Origin: an uncultured Parasphingopyxis sp.
GTDB taxonomy: Bacteria; Pseudomonadota; Alphaproteobacteria; Sphingomonadales; Sphingomonadaceae
Length of the DNA: 10,005 bases
Direction of reading: 5' to 3'
Assembly: GCA_905479515.1 (NCBI GenBank)
Contig: CAJQMX010000341.1
Location: 1-10,005, forward strand
Under the pieces are notes generated by a model that saw only the letters and a program-made list of their open reading frames with translations, searched no databases and was not told where the DNA came from. Below are positions 5,561-10,005 of this stretch, one piece after another (position 1 is the stretch's first letter; every line of letters starts with the position of its first letter). The position numbers and the translations under genes are program-made.

Positions 5561-6538
5561 GTGTCGTCTGAAATTGAAAAATATGGGCTTCAGCCTACCG
5601 AGGTTTATAATAGCTATTGGGAATTTGCTTCAAAACGACAAGCGATGCATCGAGCTAGGATAGCGCAAGCCAACTCTCCAGCTACAGATGATCCAATTTT
5701 ACTGAACTACAGGTTCACAAATACATACAGGGTGCTTGATCGAGTGAGTCAGTATCTGATCTCCGACGTTCAACGCTGCAATAACAGCGAGTATAGTAAG
5801 GCTGACGCAGTGTTTCGAACGCTGCTTTTCAAAATCTTTAACAGAATCGATACTTGGGAATTTCTCAATGCTGAGATAGGCCAACCTCGCGCAGAATCTT
5901 TCGATTTTGAAGCTGCATCGCGCGTCTTATCTGCTCGGATGAAGAGTAAAAGCCCCATTTATTCCGCAGCTTACATCATGCCGTCACCCAATCTTGGTTT
6001 TGGCCGTAAGCATGACAATCATCTACGCCTGCTGCGAAACCTCGTTTCGGACGGCGGCACTGGCGTTCTACTAGAATGCAAAACACTTGAAGATCTCTAC
6101 CGAGTATTGAAGGAGCTGCCAGGCCTTGGCCCGTTTCTCGCATTCCAATTTGCAGTTGATCTTGGATATTCGAGCCAATTTGCTGTGTCAGAAACCGACT
6201 TTGTCGTCGCAGGGCCAGGAGCACGTGATGGGATAGCAAAATGCTTTACGAACTGGCGTGATTACACACCAGAACAGATTATCATGCTTGTGTATAAAGT
6301 TCAGGAAGCTGAATTTGCAGCGCGTAAAATTCGTTTCGACGGTCTGGGAGGGAGACTACTGCAACCAATTGACTGCCAGAATCTATTTTGCGAAGTTTCA
6401 AAATATGCGCGGATTGCTCATCCTGACATTCAGGGTGTGGATGGTCGAATACGTATAAAGCAACGGTATACTCCAAGGTCTGTTCCATTGCCTGATCCGG
6501 TTTTCCCCACTCATTGGAATGTTAAGAATTATGCCTGA
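5561..6538 (+). CDS. HMUDK-helical / aGPT-Pplase-type HhH protein
   Basis: 325 residues from GTG 5561, nine bases after the previous stop. The N-terminal signature TDDPIL (42-47) followed by YRFTNTYRVLDRVSQYL (50-66) is typical of the 5-hydroxymethyl-dU DNA kinase helical domain / alpha-glutamyl-putrescinyl-thymine pyrophosphorylase superfamily, a helix-hairpin-helix DNA-glycosylase relative. The HhH element is LPGLGPFLAFQFAVDL (186-201), followed by DFVVAGPGARDGI (213-225) with its acidic residue, and IDCQNLFCEVSKYAR (270-284). Family members act on hydroxymethylated or pyrophosphorylated thymine in DNA in phage hypermodification pathways. No P-loop kinase domain is fused here. In this operon it could modify, recognise or remove modified pyrimidines in DNA; which of these is unknown. 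Confidence 0.8.
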   Translation: MSSEIEKYGLQPTEVYNSYWEFASKRQAMHRARIAQANSPATDDPILLNYRFTNTYRVLDRVSQYLISDVQRCNNSEYSKADAVFRTLLFKIFNRIDTWEFLNAEIGQPRAESFDFEAASRVLSARMKSKSPIYSAAYIMPSPNLGFGRKHDNHLRLLRNLVSDGGTGVLLECKTLEDLYRVLKELPGLGPFLAFQFAVDLGYSSQFAVSETDFVVAGPGARDGIAKCFTNWRDYTPEQIIMLVYKVQEAEFAARKIRFDGLGGRLLQPIDCQNLFCEVSKYARIAHPDIQGVDGRIRIKQRYTPRSVPLPDPVFPTHWNVKNYA

Positions 6539-6559
6539 CTGCGAACCTAAGATAGCGGA

Positions 6560-6958
6560 ATGACCATTCTGGGTATTGGTGCAGATATTTGTATAGTCAG
6601 ATCGTTCGCGAACATAATCGAGAAACGTCCGAACTACCCGCGGCAGTTTTGTAACGAGCAGGAACTAGACGCGCTCTCCAACAGCGAAACTCTGATCGAC
6701 GATGCCATTTGTATATTTTCGATAAAAGAAGCCGTCGGTAAGGCTTTCGATACCGGTTTGGTCGAAACGTTCTGGTTTGATGACATTCAAGTCGATCTGC
6801 GTTCTAAGAGCGAACCCGCTGTTTTGATCGACGAGAACGCTTTACAGTCTGCAAAATTAGGAGTCCCAGCTGAAGATGTCAGGCTGCACGTGACTTACAA
6901 TCCAAATCCTGAATTTGTGACATCGTTTTGCATGCTTCAAGCTCCGGCTTTCATTTAA
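6560..6958 (+). CDS. AcpS-type 4'-phosphopantetheinyl transferase-like protein
   Basis: 132 residues, the usual size of AcpS. The N-terminus ILGIGADI carries the Mg-binding Asp9, and FSIKEAVGKAFDTGL (53-67) carries Glu57 and Lys61, matching the AcpS signature in which Asp and Glu bind metal and Lys aids transfer from CoA. FDDIQVDL and the C-terminal strands also fit. Unlike the TS-like and DCD-like neighbours, the key residues are kept, so catalysis is plausible. Known members move phosphopantetheine from CoA to a serine of a carrier protein, but no clear acyl carrier protein is encoded nearby. It starts 21 bases after the preceding stop with only a weak ribosome site. A housekeeping acpS would normally sit elsewhere. 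Confidence 0.75.
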   Translation: MTILGIGADICIVRSFANIIEKRPNYPRQFCNEQELDALSNSETLIDDAICIFSIKEAVGKAFDTGLVETFWFDDIQVDLRSKSEPAVLIDENALQSAKLGVPAEDVRLHVTYNPNPEFVTSFCMLQAPAFI

Positions 6959-6998
6959 AAATTTCAAATGAATGCTTGATAGGGTCAAAGATTGAACT

Positions 6999-7022
6999 CC
7001 CCAAAACCTCAAAATTTTGGGG
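6999..7022. repeat. Inverted repeat in the gap after the AcpS-like gene
   Basis: CCCCAAAA (6999-7006), an 8-base loop (CCTCAAAA), then TTTTGGGG (7015-7022): a perfect 8-bp stem. It could end or attenuate the operon, but no T-run follows on the + strand. It could equally be an operator for the next gene. Confidence 0.5.
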
Positions 7023-7096
7023 GACAATAATCACTGGAACGTAACTGCCGAGTTGGGAACAAAAAGGGCTCACCGTACGCAATGTAGATTGCAGGA

Positions 7097-7393
7097 ATGA
7101 ATGAAAAACAGCAGAAAACCAGCAAAAATACTTCCCCAAATATTCGATTGAGTTTCTTAGGGTCTGCGATACTTTCAGATAAGGTTGACCGATCTACACG
7201 TGATCAAATGCTGCTTCCAAAAATCCGCGCTGCCGTTGCGCGAACACTACCTCAGCACTATGACACGCTAAGGGAAATCGCGAAGAAGCATGGGTTTCCT
7301 TATAATGGCGAATTACGCCGTGCCGATTATCAAGCACTTTATGATGTTGTTGAGAAATTTGGTGATGGGTCTGAATGGGAACAAGTTGAGTAA
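7097..7393 (+). CDS. Unknown 98-aa protein
   Basis: I do not recognise the family. The N-terminus is polar (MNEKQQKTSKNT), followed by a short hydrophobic strand (IRLSFLGSAIL) and a helical, charged remainder (LPKIRAAVARTL, YDTLREIAKKHG, ADYQALYDVVEKF). No membrane segment or signal peptide is seen. The ATG at 7097 is preceded immediately by AGGA, too close to act as a normal ribosome site, so the start is uncertain. A 138-base gap with a hairpin separates it from the operon, so it may be read separately. Its stop is only five bases from the end of the convergent gene. Confidence 0.55.
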   Translation: MNEKQQKTSKNTSPNIRLSFLGSAILSDKVDRSTRDQMLLPKIRAAVARTLPQHYDTLREIAKKHGFPYNGELRRADYQALYDVVEKFGDGSEWEQVE

Positions 7394-7398
7394 TTTAT

Positions 7399-8043
7399 TC
7401 ACTTTGGCTCGCTTGGAAGAGACCAATCGTGGCCTGTTCTTTCTTTCAGTCTTTTGATAACCTTTTCCAATTTTTCTGCTATCAGATGGTCGAGGAAATC
7501 CACTAATTCCTGCCACTTTGGATCTCCACCTATATGGTATCCGAGTGTCAGTTGAAAGCTAACCTCAAAGCAATTGTTTTGAAACCCTATTTCCATAGCA
7601 TTCGACACAGAATCATGTATTTCATTATGAGCAAATCGTTTATTTCTTAGGCCGATAATATTGTCATGCACCTCGCGAAATTCTGCTGGCAAGGAATCTC
7701 GTGAAAAGCCGCTTCCACTTCCACCTTGCTGCAATCGCGTATAGGTCACAACAAATGCAGTTGTGAGCATTTCAAGCTCCAAGATTGCATCCATATCCGC
7801 AGCGAACCGGTATTCAAAAAGACGTTTCTGAATGTGCTTGAGTGCCACCAGCGAAGATAGCGAATTCGAGATTTTGGAAAGCTGCGAAAGTTCTTTATCT
7901 ACTGTTTTAAAGATGGCGCGACCATCATCCGCCATGGTTTGTAACTGATCTCTCCATTCTTTCGGCAGAAATTGAAACGCCTCTTCTGGCACCACATAAT
8001 ACTCTTCAGTCTGGTCCTCTGCTTCTGTTGAAAGGCTATTCAT
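7399..8043 (-). CDS. HEPN-like all-helical protein
   Basis: 214 residues, starting at ATG 8043 with GGAG five bases upstream; the ATG overlaps the stop of the upstream gene (ATGA). The protein is helical throughout. The segment HDNIIGLRNKRFAHNEIH (126-143) holds Arg133-x5-His139, which fits the R-x4-6-H active-site motif of HEPN RNases and resembles the Arg-Asn-Lys...Ala-His pattern of AbiU2-like abortive-infection proteins. HEPN proteins typically act as toxins or effectors that cut RNA, kept in check by a partner. The membrane protein encoded just upstream is the obvious partner or sensor. The assignment rests on a short motif and the helical pattern, so it is tentative. Confidence 0.6.
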   Translation of the reverse strand: MNSLSTEAEDQTEEYYVVPEEAFQFLPKEWRDQLQTMADDGRAIFKTVDKELSQLSKISNSLSSLVALKHIQKRLFEYRFAADMDAILELEMLTTAFVVTYTRLQQGGSGSGFSRDSLPAEFREVHDNIIGLRNKRFAHNEIHDSVSNAMEIGFQNNCFEVSFQLTLGYHIGGDPKWQELVDFLDHLIAEKLEKVIKRLKERTGHDWSLPSEPK

Positions 8044-8915
8044 ACAATCTCCGAGGAAGGCTCGATACGAGGGGAACCTTGAGCGCAGATCGTAACGTCT
8101 GCCTCGCCGCGCCAAACACCAATTTCGGGCTTCGGGCCTTCCGCTGCCAAAATCTCAATCTCAATTTGCTGCGGCGCTATATTGTCGCCATCGAGTTGAA
8201 TCAGCAATCGATATGCCCCAGCCTCGCCGAGTAGTTGCTGGTATTCTACTGGCAGGCTTTTTATTTCTCGAAATAGCCAGACATGGCCGTGAGTGCGAAC
8301 GCCCCCGATCCAAATTCGCCTTGTTTCATTTGGCGCGAGGTCAACAACTAGATTGGCCTCGGGATTCTCTTTCTCCCATGGAAGGGCGATAGGTGACACA
8401 ACGCGCAGTTCATTTTCGTCATTTTCAAGCACTTTAGTCATCGACATCAGGCGCGCTCGACAACCTGTTGCTTTTGTTTCCCCGGTGTTGGTGCATGTTA
8501 AGGTAACGACATCTAGCTCCCAACCGGAAATGACCGTTTGGCGGGTGCCGCCCAGCGTTTCCGATGTATGTCCTCTTTGACTAATAGTTTGAATGACTGG
8601 CGGCTCAGGCAGGGTCAGACTGAGCGCTGGTTTGCGTGCGGATTCAAGCGCGGCGCGTTTCATTTGTTCATCTCGAAACAGGAGATAGGGGGAAACAAAC
8701 AGCCGAACGAGTATTATACTCAGGAAAATTACAATGAAAAATCCAGCGGGTATGCCTTGTAGAGATTCCCTGATGGCTGGGACTGGTTTGACAAACAGCA
8801 AGATCACCGCAAGGACTAATGCGACACTGCTTGTCCAGCCTTCAACACGCTTAAACCAACCTGTAAAAGCGCGCTTTAGACATGAGCCATAGAATTTCAT
8901 TAAGCCTCTAATCAT
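8040..8915 (-). CDS. Two-TM membrane protein with a C-terminal beta-rich cytosolic domain
   Basis: 291 residues. Two hydrophobic helices near the N-terminus (about 29-43 and 56-72) flank a short loop. They are followed by a charged connector (RDEQMKRAALESARK) and about 190 residues rich in alternating hydrophobic strands with Pro, Gly and Thr, such as WELDVVTLTCTNTG. The basic N-terminus and connector predict both ends in the cytoplasm. I do not recognise the C-terminal domain, which looks like a beta-sandwich. The ATG at 8915 has no clear ribosome site, while the in-frame ATG at 8900 follows AGAGG by four bases and may be the true start. It is the first gene of a two-gene unit with the HEPN-like gene, facing the main operon. 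Confidence 0.75.
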   Translation of the reverse strand: MIRGLMKFYGSCLKRAFTGWFKRVEGWTSSVALVLAVILLFVKPVPAIRESLQGIPAGFFIVIFLSIILVRLFVSPYLLFRDEQMKRAALESARKPALSLTLPEPPVIQTISQRGHTSETLGGTRQTVISGWELDVVTLTCTNTGETKATGCRARLMSMTKVLENDENELRVVSPIALPWEKENPEANLVVDLAPNETRRIWIGGVRTHGHVWLFREIKSLPVEYQQLLGEAGAYRLLIQLDGDNIAPQQIEIEILAAEGPKPEIGVWRGEADVTICAQGSPRIEPSSEIV

Positions 8916-9018
8916 CAGCCATTACATTAATGATTCATTGGAATTTGTATAGCGTTGGTAGAATTAAATCTGCTCATTTGAGAGATAACTTCCAGGCATC
9001 CGGGCGGGCTTTCGTGAA

Positions 9019-9087
9019 CCGAGCCAACTAAAGCAGTCTCGGCCCTTCGGGCGTCAATCCCTGATGCTAGTCTTAGGACTTCGTCCT
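9019..9087. repeat. Cluster of three short stem-loops
   Basis: CCGAG (9019-9023) pairs with CTCGG (9038-9042); GCCC-TTC-GGGC is at 9042-9052; AGGAC-TTC-GTCCT is at 9075-9087. The first two share a base, so they compete. Such a cluster can be part of a structured RNA, but each stem is short. Confidence 0.3.
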
Positions 9088-9416
9088 CGGCGCACTTCGA
9101 TAAAAATAGAGCGCAGATAATATAACGTTGTCGGCTCCCCCTGAAGGTCGCCCCCAACAAAGCAATATTATTGCCCCGATTTACCCCTCCGTTTGCACAC
9201 CTCCTGTTCGCCACGTGGCAAGGGTTTCCGCTTTTTATTTTTGTGCATCTCGATCTGGATTTCAATCTTTCTGTTCGTTGCAGTGCTCGTATCACTTGGC
9301 CTCATGGGATAATACCAGTGTCCGCTTTCGGGATATAGCAGTCACCAGCAATTGCTCGTCTCAATGACTGCTACCCACCCAATAATTGCTATTCGACTGG
9401 ACAATTTTAGATTTCC

Positions 9417-9444
9417 GCTGAGACAATTCGATTATACTCTCAGC
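9417..9444. promoter_or_regulatory. Operator-like inverted repeat
   Basis: GCTGAGA (9417-9423) and TCTCAGC (9438-9444) form a perfect 7-bp dyad with half-site centres 21 bases apart, about two helix turns. The spacer contains -10-like sequence: TATAAT on the - strand (complement of 9431-9436) and TATACT on + (9433-9438). No good -35 was found for either. Confidence 0.35.
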
Positions 9445-9567
9445 ATCGATTTCAGAATTCCGAATGGCCATCCAAAAAACCACAATTGCAATTTGTATCA
9501 GGAAATCAATCGATAGCTGGCAATAGTCCAAAAAGCACATCCCCTTTCATGACATAAACCAGCCCCT

Positions 9568-9701
9568 GTCCGGATGGTGCCTGGACAGCAACCCGCGCAT
9601 CTACAGGGCCGTGTTGCACCGCTACGCGCTGCTGCCCGCACCACCCCTTCGAGCGAGGTTTCCCTCATTGTCATTCGGTGCTCTCCAGACCCCATCCGGA
9701 C
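9568..9701. repeat. Spaced 10-bp inverted repeat in the GC-rich ssb leader
   Basis: GTCCGGATGG (9568-9577) and CCATCCGGAC (9692-9701) are perfect complements separated by 114 bases. In RNA they could close a large structured domain ahead of ssb. Composition jumps to about 60-68% G+C here, marking the return to backbone sequence. Confidence 0.4.
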
Positions 9702-9718
9702 CTTTCGGGGCTTAGTCA

Positions 9719-9733
9719 AAGGGATGGTCCCTT
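9719..9733 (+). repeat. Short hairpin before ssb
   Basis: AAGGGA (9719-9724), loop TGG with an extra T/A closing position, and TCCCTT (9728-9733): a 6-bp stem 35 bases ahead of the ssb start. Possible leader structure; role unknown. Confidence 0.3.
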
Positions 9734-9767
9734 GGACGAACAAATTAGCTTCGAAAGGTATTATCAA

Positions 9768-10005
9768 ATGAAAAACACAGTCACACTCGTCGGCTTCGTA
9801 GGTAACGATCCAGAGGTTCGCGAAACCAAGTCAGATGCAACTATTACAAACATCTCTTTAGCGAAACGCGCACGTTCAAAGACAGTGAAGGCGAACGTCA
9901 GCAAGATACCGAATGGCATCGGATTACCTGCTTCAACGGTATCGGACAATGCGTTGCCGAACATGTCACCAAAGGTGCCATGATAATGGTTACAGGACGC
10001 ATCCA
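9768..10005 (+). pseudogene. ssb: Single-stranded DNA-binding protein gene, frameshifted and cut by the window edge
   Basis: ATG 9768 follows GAAAGG by nine bases. The first 33 residues (MKNTVTLVGFVGNDPEVRET, then KSDATITNISLAK) are the OB-fold start of bacterial SSB. The frame then turns into unrelated sequence and stops at 9983. Two bases out of phase, the expected SSB sequence resumes: TRTFKDSEGERQQDTEWHRI, then TCFNGIGQCVAEHV and TKGAMIMVTGRI to the edge. Adding one A to the AAA at 9864-9866 restores a continuous SSB (SLAKTRTFKDSEG). This is a one-base deletion in a homopolymer, either a real mutation or a sequencing/assembly error. Element-borne ssb genes of this kind usually serve conjugative or replicative DNA processing. 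Confidence 0.85.

Larger units (their letters stand above)
8916..9540. other. Gene-free interval between the TM protein gene and the ssb leader
   Basis: No convincing gene. A 122-codon frame on the - strand (9295-8927) is Cys/Arg/Ser-rich and has no clear family. The interval holds several short stem-loops around 9019-9087 and a 7-bp operator-like dyad at 9417-9444. It should contain the promoter of the - strand pair near 8916-9000, but no strong -35/-10 pair was found. Confidence 0.5.

Noticed and set aside
6999..7022. Rho-independent terminator after the AcpS-like gene
   Set aside because: The stem is good but no T-run follows, so it is listed only as an inverted repeat.
8927..9295. 122-codon - strand frame upstream of the TM protein gene
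   Set aside because: Cys/Arg/Ser-rich composition, no clear ribosome site and no recognisable domain. It crosses several stem-loops and looks like chance coding.
1..10005. CRISPR arrays, rRNA, tRNA and complete insertion sequences
   Set aside because: No regularly spaced repeats, no rRNA/tRNA cores and no transposase with terminal inverted repeats were seen.

Overview
The window looks like an accessory (cargo) segment sitting in the backbone of an integrative or conjugative element of a proteobacterium. Evidence: a P4-type tyrosine integrase N-terminus remains at the left end, a plasmid/ICE-style single-stranded DNA-binding protein gene starts at the right end, and sampled 60-base blocks of the flanks run about 60-68% G+C while a sampled block of the cargo is about 43%. 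The genus cannot be read from the sequence. All three flank genes look damaged: an in-frame amber codon and truncation on the left, an integrase cut after about 30 codons, and a one-base frameshift in ssb. Every cargo gene is open.

Layout. 1-330: 3' end of an unrecognised backbone gene abutting an antisense integrase remnant. 330-920: no gene seen. 919-963: TTGACA/TAATAT promoter overlapped by three TGTTC half-sites, placing the predicted transcript start on the first start codon. 955-6958: a tightly packed + strand operon with many ATGA-type overlaps. Its genes are an unknown 125-aa protein, an XRE repressor, an ImmA/IrrE zinc peptidase, a papain-like cysteine peptidase, a thymidylate-synthase-fold protein, an all-helical 181-aa protein, a membrane-anchored dCTP deaminase/dUTPase-fold protein, an HMUDK-helical/aGPT-Pplase-type (HhH) protein, and an AcpS-type phosphopantetheinyl transferase. 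A hairpin and a 98-aa orphan gene follow. 8915-7399: a convergent two-gene - strand unit, a two-TM membrane protein followed by a HEPN-like helical protein with an R-x5-H motif. 8916-9767: no convincing gene; several inverted repeats and a GC-rich ssb leader. 9768-end: frameshifted ssb.

How the genes may work together (inference). The XRE/ImmA pair resembles the ImmR/ImmA derepression switch, with a second peptidase added. Downstream, the thymidylate synthase fold, the DCD/dUTPase fold and the HMUDK/aGPT-Pplase fold all relate to pyrimidine deoxynucleotides or to hypermodified thymine in phage DNA. By eye, the first two appear to have lost catalytic residues: the TS nucleophile Cys is replaced by Ser, and the Dcd Glu and Arg by Ala and Phe. 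The DCD-like protein also carries a C-terminal membrane anchor. This suggests a nucleotide- or modified-base-sensing conflict (anti-phage) system rather than a metabolic operon. The AcpS-like enzyme keeps its metal-binding Asp/Glu and is the most unexpected member. The neighbouring TM/HEPN-like pair looks like a separate small abortive-infection-type module. No function here is demonstrated by sequence alone.
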